Positions 55,346-64,000 of a DNA stretch of 64,000 bases are shown piece after piece. The notes below the pieces were generated by a model. That model saw only the letters and a list, made by a program, of their open reading frames with translations, was not told the origin of the DNA and did no database searches. How positions within the stretch are numbered: position 1 is the first letter of the stretch; each line of letters opens with the position of its first letter. The translations under genes and the position numbers were made by a program. Origin of the DNA: Camellia lanceoleosa (taxonomy: Eukaryota > Streptophyta > Magnoliopsida > Ericales > Theaceae); the NCBI GenBank assembly GCA_025200525.1, contig CM045761.1, positions 137,828,223-137,892,222 of the forward strand, in the 5' to 3' direction.

Positions 55346-56527
55346 TGGCTTTTGACTTGATGGTAGCCAATATTATATATAAGAAGAGGGATGAGCATTT
55401 GATAACATTTAAGAGTGAGTCAGTTAAGAGCCAAATAAATTACTTTTTAGTGAGAAAAGTGGACCGCCTAAAATGCAGTGATTGTAAGGTGATTCCTAGA
55501 GAAAGCCTAGCTTCTCAACATAGAATTTTGGTACTAGATTTATGTTTTAAAGGGCAATACCAAGCTAGAAAGGATGGTAGGCATGGTGGGACCTCAAAGG
55601 GGATAAATTAGAAATATTTAAGAATAAAATAGATAAGGAAGGTGCTTGGGACTTGGAAGATGATGCTAACACTATGTGGAACTCGATGGCCAATTGTATG
55701 AGGAGAATCTCAAGAGAAGTACTTGAAAAGTCAAAAGGACCGGGACCCAGCTCTAGCAAAACTTGGTGGTAGAGGGAAGAGGTTCAAACGGTCGTTAAGG
55801 AAAAAAAAAAAAGTACTTTAAAAAGTGATAGAAGGATAGAGCTGAGGAAAACCTTAAGAGCTGTAGATTAACTAATAAGGAGGTCAAGAAAGTAGTGTGA
55901 GAGGCTAAGTTGAAAACTTATGATGACCTTTACACTAGACTAGAGAGAGAGAGAGAGAGATAAAGAGAGAGAAGAGGGTATACAAACTTGCTAAAATGCA
56001 GGAGAGGAAAATAAGAGATTTTAATCAAGTTAAGTGCATCAAGAGTGAGGATTCTAAGGTATTGGTGAAGGATGAAGAGATTAAGGAGAGATGGAATAAT
56101 TATTTTGAGAAACTATTAAATGAGGAACATAGAGCTATGTCAATAGGGGAAGAAGTAGCTAGTAATACGATAAACCAAGACTATAAGTTCTATCGCATGG
56201 TTAAGAACTTTGAAGTGGAGAGTGTACTTAAGAAGATGAAATCAAATAAGGCTTTAAGACCCAATGATATCCCTATTGAAGCTTAGAAGTGTTTGGGTTA
56301 AAAAGGGATTGCTTAGCTAAATAGGTTGTTTAGCAAAATTTTATTGACTAGAAACATACCAGATGAGTGAAGGAAGAGTATTTTAGTCCCAATCTATAAG
56401 AGTAAAGGAGATGTCCAGAATTACAACAACTATAGAGGAATCAAGCTAATGTGCTATATAATGAAAGTGCGGGAGAGGGTGATAGAACGCCGATTGCGAG
56501 ATATAACAGAAGTGTCAGAGAATCAAT

Positions 56528-56959
56528 TTGAATTTATGCAAGGTCAACAATGGAAGCGATCTATCTGTTGAAGAGAGTAATAGAAAGTATAGAGAAAAGA
56601 AAAGAGATAGTCATATGGTGTTTATCGATCTTGAAAAAGTATATGATAGAGTGCATCGGGATATAATATGGTGGGTATTAGAAAAGAAATGGGTAACAAA
56701 AGGTTACATTGATGTGATTAGGAATATGTATGAAAGAGTTGTGACCACTATTAGATTGCTTGCTGGAGAGACAAATGAATTTCCTATCACTGTAGGGTTA
56801 CACCAAGGATCTACCTTAAATCCTTATCTTTTTGCATTAGTTATGGATGAGTTGACGAGAAATATTCAAGATGACGTGCCATGGTGTATACTTTTTGCAA
56901 ATGATATCGTGTTAGTAAATAAGACTAGAGAAAGAGTTAACACAAAGTTAGATATCTAG
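56528..56959 (+). pseudogene. LINE reverse transcriptase fragment
   Basis: This open segment includes the palm region of an RTE-clade RT. DLEKVYDRVHRDIIW holds the first catalytic Asp, QGSTLNPYLFALVM is the B-block, and FANDIVLV is the altered third motif. It ends at a stop at 56957. The frame upstream (AIYLLKR region) is shifted. Confidence 0.8.
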
Positions 56960-57300
56960 AGAAAAACACTTGAATCTAAAGGATTCCGGATAAGCAGAAT
57001 TAAGACAGAGTACATGAAATGTAAATTTAGTAACAAGAACAATGAAAGAAGAGGAGAAGTGAAGATTGAGAACCAAAAACTGCTTAAGAGTAAATATTTT
57101 CGTTATTTATGGTCGATTATCACAACGGCGGGGGAGATTGATGCGAATGTAGCTTATAGGTTTAAGACGGGATGGCTTAAGTGAAGAAGTGCGTCTGGGG
57201 TACTATGCGATAAACGAATACCCATTAGACTAAAAAGTAAGTTTTAGATAACGACTATTAGACCAGCGATGTTGTGTGGGATGGAGTGTTGGGCAACCAA

Positions 57301-57439
57301 GGGTTGGTTTGGTATGCACTATATAATCCATCTTTTTATCTTTTTATCTTTTTTCCATCACATCACCTCTTTACTTTTCTACACATTTTTTCGTAAAAAG
57401 ATAAAAAGTGCACTTTTTTAGAACACCCCAAACCAATCC
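57301..57439. mobile_element. MITE family A copy inserted in the LINE, 139 bp
   Basis: It runs from GGGTTGGTTTGGTATG to CCCCAAACCAATCC with CAA on both sides (57298-57300 and 57440-57442). It has the same length as the copy at 2187. Removing it and one CAA leaves a continuous LINE reading, as in the minus-strand LINE copy, which acts as an empty site. Confidence 0.82.
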
Positions 57440-57840
57440 CAAGAAACAACATGTCGATAAGATGCGTGTTGCTGAGATGAGGATGCTAAGGTAAATATGT
57501 GGCTAAACTAGACAAAACAGAATTAGGAATGAGTGTATTCAGAAATGGATAGGAGTAGCACCGATAAAAGATAAGTTGAGAGAGAATCGATTGAGATGGT
57601 CATATTCAACGGAGACCAATAGAGACAATCGTGAAGATATGCGATGTAGTGATGGTAGATGGAAATGTCAGGGGACCAGATGGGCCTAAATTAACGTTGG
57701 CTAGTATTATAAGTAGAGATATGGATTTACTTAATTTGACTCATGAAATGACCTTTAATAGAGCCGTGTGGAGGAGGATTCATATAGCCGACCTCATTTA
57801 ACGGAACTTAAAACTTGATTTGATTTAGGTAGTTATTAGT

Positions 57841-59281
57841 TCTCAATATTCATTTCATATTATATTATTATATACAATTTTTATTATATTTAGTGTACAT
57901 ACGTATCACATATTTTACTATTCACAATTTTTAATCTCAGAGCTAAGCTGTTAATCGAGTGAATGACATTGTGTGAATCGAGTCCTTTAGGGGCGATGGG
58001 GTTGTACTTGTTTGTGTGTCTAATTATGCGTTGAATTGGGATTCTTGTAATGAGAAGCCGAATACTTGGTTGTACTTGTTTGTGTGTCTAATCAAAATAT
58101 TAATTCTCACATATGATGAAAAATGTATTAAAAATATATTATTATTCACTATTATGGGGAAATGGTCATTTTATTTAAAAATTATTGAATAATCATTCAA
58201 TTTTTATTAATTGTGACTTATGATTTTAAAACTTATATGTCACCTTGTTAAATTTTTAATCGCATAACAAATGACTAATTTGATTAATTAACCAATAAGA
58301 CAGTTCATAGTTTTTAATGATATCATAAATATATTTTAATTAACAATTCTAGTAATTTTATTATTGTATAGAAGAATAATTAGGAGTTTTATTTTTTCTA
58401 TTAAATTTTATAATTTGTTACACATCCAATGACATAAAACCAACTCCCTCATCACATTGTTAGAAAATGTTTGAGACCTCGAAAAACTCACACAATTCAA
58501 TTTATAATTATGTGGTATGATATGTATCATTTTTTTAATTTGTTATACATTCAATGATGTAGATTCCAATTCTATTACCATATTATTTTGGATGAATTTA
58601 TGAGTTTTAAACATTTCTTCCGAATGTACAAAAAATAAATAAATTATGGTGTGTAACTTTTCTCAACAGATAAATATAAAACAAATATTAAGATAATTCC
58701 CCTATCTAAAAAAAAATTACTAAGATAATTCATTGAACTAATAAAGAAGCTAAAGAATATATATATATACAAATGACCAATTTTATTAATAAATAAATCA
58801 TACTCACATAACAAATAATCAATTTTATTAATAAGTAAACCATGAAGTAAACTAACTACTTTTAATGAAATTGAAAATATTTTTTAATTAACAATTTTGC
58901 TAATAAATAAAACATTAAGTCAATTAATAGTTTTTAATTATATGAGAAATATTTTTCAATAAACAATTTTGATAATTTATTATTTCATAGGAGAATAGTT
59001 TTTTTTCTCCTGATTATTGTGTTAAATTAAAATTTATAACAAATGATAGTTGTAATTTCTAGTATTATAAGACCAATTTATATTTTAAACAGACCTTATG
59101 AGTGTATTTGTAATTTATTAAAAAATAAAATATTTATATTTCATAATTAACTAAGAATGTTTACATAATTATAAATAATAAAAAAAATCTTAACTTAATA
59201 TATAAGTCATTGTTAGTAAATTATTTCAAATAAAAAGACCAAAAAAAACCCAATAAAAAGACCAACCAGGATAGAACTTCT
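57841..59281. other. AT-rich spacer with loose repeats, no gene seen
   Basis: TGTACTTGTTTGTGTGTCTA occurs twice (58004 and 58073). Phrases such as AACAAAT.A.CAATTTTATTA repeat loosely between 58265 and 58990. Confidence 0.5.
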
Positions 59282-59283
59282 TT

Positions 59284-59319
<36 letters not shown>

Positions 59320-59426
59320 TATATATGTGTGTATGTAAACATCATAGGACATAAGTGAGATTGTATTTTAAGTGCAAGAGTAACATTTCTTTGTAACATA
59401 CATACATACATACATATATATATATA
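59282..59426. repeat. Microsatellites (AT)n, (AG)n and (ACAT)n
   Basis: TATATATATATATATATAGA followed by GAGAGAGAGAGA (59284-59318), then ACATACATACATACAT and (AT)n (59398-59426). Confidence 0.85.
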
Positions 59427-59668
59427 GATTTTGTTTGAGAAGTGGATTAGTTTTTTGACTTTTTTGGCTATTTTAATTTGGGACTAAAAAGTTAGATTTG
59501 AGAAAGGCTTTTGGTTTTTTTGGCTTTTTTAATTTCTTTGTGAGAGAAAGAATATAATGATTATGGGTTGGATGTGATGTTTTGTCTAAATGAGTTAAAA
59601 AGCCTATTTTATTTTTTGTGACTATTTTAGCAAAAAAAGTTACAAAACTCACTTTCCAAACATAGGCT
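59427..59668. mobile_element. MITE family B copy 4, 240 bp
   Basis: It runs from GATTTTGTTTGAGAAGTGG to CTCACTTTCCAAACATAGGC, the best TIR pair of the family. The flanks are (AT)n, so the TSD cannot be judged. Confidence 0.75.
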
Positions 59669-60436
59669 ATATATATATATTTTGTGAATGTGACATAATC
59701 TTTCTAATATCTTGATGCTAGTTTTATTTTTTGTTCTTTATTTTAAATAATAAAGTAATAGAGTGACTTTCTATGAGAGCTTGAGACGTCATGCAAATCG
59801 CTTCACTCCTTATATATTATATTATAATTAAGGACAATGGTTTTAATTATAATAACAAAAACAAATATAACATAGAATCAATACGAGAAAACACAAATAA
59901 AAAAATAAAACAAAACAAAATTATCCAAATTTAAAAGTGAAAAATCTCAAATAAATATACAAAATAAATCTCATATGCAAGTGGTGAAATTCAATCTCTT
60001 AACTTTCAAATAAGGTGCAAATTTTATAACCAAAGGACATATCATAATAATAGTGGGCAATCTTAATTTCTCACGTGTTATAGAAATTGTGGCTGTCCAG
60101 TGAGTCTCTCTTTCAAGGTTGTTGGTTGCCAATTTGCTTTTATTAATACTAATGGCTTTGTTTGACCAAGGACTAATCATAAAAATAGGCATAGTAATGA
60201 CAACCTCAAAATTCTAAAATTATCAATATCTAGATAAGGGATTGCAAAAATAAAAATAAAAAGTACAAAGGTGGATTAACAAAAATAGGTAAATAAATAA
60301 ATCAACAAATGATGGAACTGTGAAATGGGAAGACATGCTTGTAAAAGCAAGAAGTCACAATTTGTATAAATCTGTTCTATTTTGCCAAATTAATATAAGA
60401 ATTTGCAAATGCTGACCATTTTTTAGTAGAGAATTG
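59669..60436. other. AT-rich spacer with an unrecognised short ORF
   Basis: A 73-codon minus-strand frame at 59971-60192 (MPIFMISPWSNKAIS) lies in a GC-richer patch and could be a gene or transposon fragment. I do not recognise it. Confidence 0.35.
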
Positions 60437-60594
60437 ATTGGTAGCTCGAGGGGGGTTCCCCCGAAACCCCCGAATTTCCCTTTCAAGTAAAAAAAAAGAA
60501 AAAAAGAAAAGAAAATAGAAAATCAAAAAAAAAAACAGTTTGCCAAATTTGACAATTAGGGAGATTCGGGCTCCCCCAAATTCGAGCTCCCCCG
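60437..60594. mobile_element. MITE family L, copy 2
   Basis: It runs from GGTAGCTCGAGGGGGGTTCC to AAATTCGAGCTCCCCCG, with a poly-A interior and AATTAGGGAGATTCGGG as in 48581-48735. Confidence 0.7.
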
Positions 60595-60616
60595 TTTTTC
60601 CCTTTTTAGTATTGCT

Positions 60617-60617
<1 letters not shown>

Positions 60618-60647
<30 letters not shown>
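60618..60647. repeat. (CT)n microsatellite
   Basis: About 15 CT units. Confidence 0.95.
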
Positions 60648-61251
60648 CAAATTTTGAACCTAGTAATTCAATGAGTTCAATGATCATTTGCCTTGAATTT
60701 GATGAATTAATTCTTTTTTCCAAACTTTATGAGACGGCCTTTTTCTCGAAAAAGAAAAAAGAAAAAAAAAGAAGACACTCTATGAGACTGTCAAAGCAAT
60801 GATGAGAAATGAATCTACAAAAAGAAAACAAAAGAAAAAGGGTAAAGCTTTTGTCACAGCCAAAAGTTCCAAATGATTTTATACAAGTCTCAATTCAAAG
60901 GGGTTCATCATTTGCTTTGAATTTCGCCAGTGTTGGGCTTGATGGGAATTTAAATTCGCGTGTCTTTTCTTCTGTTTGGTTGCAGGAGACAAAAACAAAA
61001 ACAAGCTTTGCATTATCATTCCCTCTGAGAATCAAACAGAGGATTCAGAATATTGACTTTCTGGGTATCCATCACTTTATTGATTTCTTCCTGTCATTCA
61101 TCTTTTCTACAGAAGTTGTAGTTATATTGCTGTGAATTAAAAATCCATACAAATAACAAAAGAGTATGACATATAAAATAACAAAATACACTAATGATCT
61201 GTGAAAATGTTGCCTGCAACACCAATAGATGAAAATAAAATTAAAAATATT
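60648..61251. other. Region downstream of small gene B, with an unrecognised frame
   Basis: A 108-codon plus-strand frame at 60809-61135 has no known domain. It contains a possible splice acceptor TTTGGTTGCAG (60975-60985). It could be an exon of an unseen gene, but the evidence is weak. Confidence 0.3.
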
Positions 61252-61536
61252 TTAAATCAGTGTAAAGAAATTCAGGGGTATGGAAGTTTCCTTTTTTGTC
61301 TTCTTGTCGATCATTGAATTTGACGTATTGATTGGTGAGACAATCTCTGGGCAGCTACCATTGTTGTTGTGAGAGCGAAAACAGAAGAGAGAAGCAATGG
61401 ATTCAACTATGCAATTAAACATCATGGTCTTCACCAGCCTCCTCTTTGCAGGAATTACACTTCCTTTCTTGGGTTTGAACCTTGGTTCTGTCTTGGACTC
61501 AAACACTTCCTCAATTGGCTTCATCACCACCACCAT
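61252..61536 (-). CDS. Small plant protein B, uncharacterised (94 aa)
   Basis: The ORF starts at ATG 61536 (MVVVMKPIEEVFESK). A GTG 12 bases upstream is not a likely start. It ends at 61252. The core FKPKKGSVIPAKRRLVKTMM is followed by FNCIVESIASLFCFRSH, a polar Asn-rich segment and a Lys-rich tail. The core is shared with the ORF at 26540-26770 (LKPKGDSLIPPKKKLVKTMM) and the pseudogene at 50167-50385. The basic cluster between IP and LVK and the amphipathic IVESIASLF helix are the conserved features. There is no signal peptide or full membrane segment. The function is unknown to me. Its upstream region lies next to the segmental-duplication copy at 61660, and no intact counterpart is found beside copy 1. 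Confidence 0.55.
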   Translation of the reverse strand: MVVVMKPIEEVFESKTEPRFKPKKGSVIPAKRRLVKTMMFNCIVESIASLFCFRSHNNNGSCPEIVSPINTSNSMIDKKTKKETSIPLNFFTLI

Positions 61537-61923
61537 CTCTGCTCTCACTTTTCCAGATGTTGAGTGAGGGAATGTCTTGAACTGAGAAGTTTAATTTAAA
61601 TTAGAAAAAATAAATAAATAAATAAATAAATGGAAGGGAAACTTGGTAAGGAAAGTATTCTAGAAGAAGCACTGAATGACGAACACGTGTCAAGCCATGA
61701 CGTAGCTTAATCAAATTATAATAATTATATATATATAATCTGTAATGTATTAGTATTATCAATTTCTACCCTTGTTGAGCCTCAAAACCTACAAGATATG
61801 GATGAACAGATTTGCAATGTGTAGTACTGGGGAGTTTCCAACTAATAAGAGTTGACTCAACCAATGGACATGGTCTCTTGATCAAGAGTCCATGTACACA
61901 ATTTGTGAGCAAAAGTTTCATTA

Positions 61924-62117
61924 GGCTTTGTTTGGCATGCCATGTTTGGGCTAAAAATAGGATTTTTTAATTAATAAAATAAAATATCACATTCAAATTA
62001 TAATCATTTCATTTTCTTTCTCACAAAAATTAAAAAAACTAAAAAATTTATTACAAACGAGACTTTTTAACCCCAGACCAAAAAGTCAAAAGGCTAACTC
62101 ACATCCCAAACGAAAGC
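61924..62117. mobile_element. MITE family B copy 5, 194 bp, with empty site in copy 1
   Basis: It runs from GGCTTTGTTTGGCATGCC to CATCCCAAACGAAAGC with TTA on both sides (61921-61923 and 62118-62120). The paralogous sequence at 4850-4870 reads AAGTTTGATTAATATTG with a single TTA and no element. This demonstrates a 3-bp TSD and a PIF/Harbinger (Tourist-like) origin. Confidence 0.85.
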
Positions 62118-62604
62118 TTAATATTGTGTTTGGATTAAAAACTTATATATATATATATAAGAAAGAAAGAAAAATGAAAGGAAAGGAAAGGTGAATAAAA
62201 TTTAGCTTGTATATTTGGCTCATTTTTTTTTTTTCTTTTTTTCTTTTGCCTCCACAAATTTCTCCTCAATTTTTTGTTCCAAACTCATCCTAAATCTATT
62301 ATATTATTGATGTATGTCTTTTTTTTTTTTTATATATTTATTATTTGCATTTATCTTCGTTTTTTATTTTTTTATTTTTTTATATTTGTATGAATTTTTT
62401 GTATGCATGTTATAATGTATTGTATAAATGTAGTGCAATTTAACATAAACCCATGAAATTTGTAGATATCTCCTATTAAAAAAAAAATTAAAATTGAGAG
62501 TTGACTATTTGTCCAAGTGTCATGTTGTCATTTTTTCTTATTTTATTATAAAGAGTAATGTTACAAATTCCAAAAGTTTTCTTATTTCATTGGTAGGGTG
62601 TATA

Positions 62605-62755
62605 TAAAAAGTAATATTATAAAATTTAAAAGTTTTACTAAAATTTTTATTAAATGTTTTATATGGGTATGAGACCCAAATCATGTAGGTACCATGTGGA
62701 TCTCACTCCATCTGAGACATTTAATAAAAAATTTAATAAAACTTTTAAAATCTTC
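62605..62755. mobile_element. Small fold-back element
   Basis: AAATTTAAAAGTTTTACTAA and TTTATTAAATGTTTTA pair with ACATTTAATAAAAAATTTAA and AAAACTTTTAAAATCTTC. It is absent from the matching place in segmental copy 1. Confidence 0.6.
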
Positions 62756-63310
62756 AATATTTTTTTTATATATAAATGCTTATGGTTGGGTATGTTGTTG
62801 GGCTCAGTGATTTATAAGTAATATAATACTGATCCAATTCAATGAGCTTGAAATGTACCTAGGTAGTGTCTGACTTCTTTTCTCCTGCATTCTAATGAAA
62901 TTGACACGATTTGAAGAGTCTCATCTTTGTTATATATCAAGGGTCATGCTATGGTACAAGTGTGTACCCCATACGCTTTTGAAAAGACCAATTTCACAGA
63001 TTATTATTATTTTTAATTTTTTATTACTAATGTGCTATAATTCTTATCAAAATAAATTAGCTTTGATTATTTAAAGAAGAGAGGTTTAATTGAAAGAACT
63101 TGAAATCTATCCAAAAAGCATTCAAAAAATGCTAAGGCCTCAAATTCTTTGTCAAACACTCATACGGATTTAGAAAATTTAATAAAAAAATTTATATTTC
63201 TAACAATACTCAAAAGCATTTTTAAATGGAATTTTATATCTTGAATAAGGAAAACTATTTGTTTACACAATTGATAAAAGTGTGTGAACAAAAAATTCTA
63301 TGATTGATTA

Positions 63311-63975
63311 AAACAATACTATAGACCCTATTTAAAATTTTATAGACTTTAATTAGAATACATCATTTGTTTAAATTAATTATAAAATGCGTACTGAGAC
63401 CCTAAGCATGGCACAAAATATGCTAAAATATCATGGTTGCAATAAAATTATGTTCTACGAGACAAACCATCTGAGTAATAAATCATGAACCCATCAATCT
63501 ATCTATACTATATATTAAATAAAAGAGGGTTTTTAACCCCCAAGGTTTGTGGAAATTTCAATATATCAATCCTAATTTTCTAATTTTTTATTTTTTTTAA
63601 AAAAATTAACCTCAGCATTTATTAACTTCTCTCAACCCACAAGACTTTTTGACTTTTCTCATAATTACTGCAACACTCTTTTCAATTTCTCCCACATACT
63701 ATGGTTACACACAAAAATAAAGAAGATAAAAATTTAGCTATGGAACTCAAAAAATATAAGATCTAAATTTGAATTATGATTTAGTAATATAATTATCTAT
63801 TTTTTTGATGTATATCTATCAAAATTTTAAATCACTTAATGGGATAAATTAATCAATTTTCTAAAATTATTGATTTTTTTAAAAAAAAACTATTGACTGA
63901 TTTATTTATTTAATCACAAAAATATTTCATAATCTCTCCATCCTAATCTCTCTCACCAATTTTCAAAAAATAATA
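63311..63975. other. AT-rich spacer, no gene seen
   Basis: GGGTTTTTAACCCCCAAGGT at 63526 may be the end of a MULE-type element that is not otherwise visible. Confidence 0.45.
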
Positions 63976-63979
63976 TTAA

Positions 63980-64000
63980 GGCCAAGTTTGGCATATTGCA
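63980..64000. mobile_element. Start of a MITE family A copy, cut by the window end
   Basis: GGCCAAGTTTGGCAT after TAA is identical to the start of the copy at 37014. Confidence 0.5.

Larger units (their letters stand above)
55346..57840 (+). mobile_element. RTE-type LINE, degenerate, plus strand
   Basis: It begins inside the endonuclease domain (LMVANIIYKKRDEHLITF) and includes QINYFLVRKVDRL and CKVIPRESLASQHR. A linker with a (GA)n tract (55943-55976) follows. The reverse transcriptase is at about 56400-56960, with the VFIDLEKVYDRV and GLHQGSTLNPYLFALVMDEL blocks. The catalytic motif reads FANDIVLV where functional relatives have FADD, so a catalytic Asp is lost. Several stops and frame changes occur, for example at 55609, 56284 and 56957. 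A family A MITE interrupts the 3' part at 57301. The 3' end is near 57840. Confidence 0.85.
61660..63310. repeat. Segmental duplication, copy 2
   Basis: This is the same order of blocks as 3985-6195. It contains a family B MITE (61924-62117) and a fold-back (62605-62755) missing from copy 1. It lacks the GC-rich insertion and about 180 bp near 5195-5360 that copy 1 has. Confidence 0.75.

Noticed and set aside
55345..57840. A host gene with endonuclease/RT domains
   Set aside because: Domain order, motifs and a second truncated copy show it is an RTE-type LINE.
60809..61135. 108-aa plus-strand ORF
   Set aside because: There is no recognisable domain. Low-complexity Lys/Arg start and hydrophobic tail from T-rich DNA. 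Kept only as a weak note in the spacer entry.

Overview
This 64 kb window looks like repeat-rich intergenic DNA from a flowering plant, probably a eudicot. The basis is several plant Ty1/copia and LTR-type elements, a plant RTE-type LINE, many TIR MITEs, very AT-rich spacers and a captured fragment of a plant dynamin-related (DRP3-type) gene. I cannot name the species. No long multi-exon host gene was found. The best host-gene candidates are two small, related minus-strand ORFs (26540-26770 and 61252-61536) and a frameshifted third relative (50167-50385).

Layout. 1-2075: the 3' end of a decayed Ty1/copia element (pol, polypurine tract, start of the 3' LTR). 2187-6195: MITEs, then copy 1 of an old segmental duplication whose copy 2 lies at about 61660-63310. 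6196-21100: a nested retrotransposon cluster. An older LTR, known only from remnants, is interrupted by a 2.4 kb solo LTR (6289-8649) and by a complete but decayed Sirevirus-type copia element (9211-20488). The Sirevirus has 1.45 kb LTRs, a primer-binding site, gag, pol, an envelope-position ORF and several polypurine tracts. Its pol is broken by an LTR-like insert flanked by a 112-bp duplication. 22509-24021: a minisatellite and a 0.5 kb tandem duplication. 25229-26244: an LTR-like unit. 26540-26770: small gene A. 27220-27413: a Mutator-type MITE. 27503-29817: a solo LTR with perfect TSD. 30545-31725: a TIR element holding an 0.8 kb CCA-rich array. 32476-40436: tandem duplications, a 1.3 kb hAT element with perfect 8-bp TSD, fold-back elements and a 170-bp satellite-like array. 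40666-44005: a Pack-MULE with perfect 9-bp TSD carrying a dynamin-related exon and itself split by a solo LTR. 45-53 kb: MITEs, a second copy of the LTR-like unit, a pseudogene and a 264-bp Mutator MITE with perfect 9-bp TSD. 54735-57840: two RTE LINE copies head to head, one interrupted by a MITE. 59.4-64 kb: MITEs, small gene B and segmental-duplication copy 2.

The genes do not form an operon or pathway. The window records transposon nesting, solo-LTR formation, gene-fragment capture and segmental duplication. The most noteworthy item is the Pack-MULE at 40666-44005. Next are the small-protein family with three members in 64 kb, the Sirevirus with its repeated GGTCGACACC motif, and XhoI-type palindrome clusters shared by different LTRs. 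All similarity statements come from reading by eye; no alignment or database search was run.
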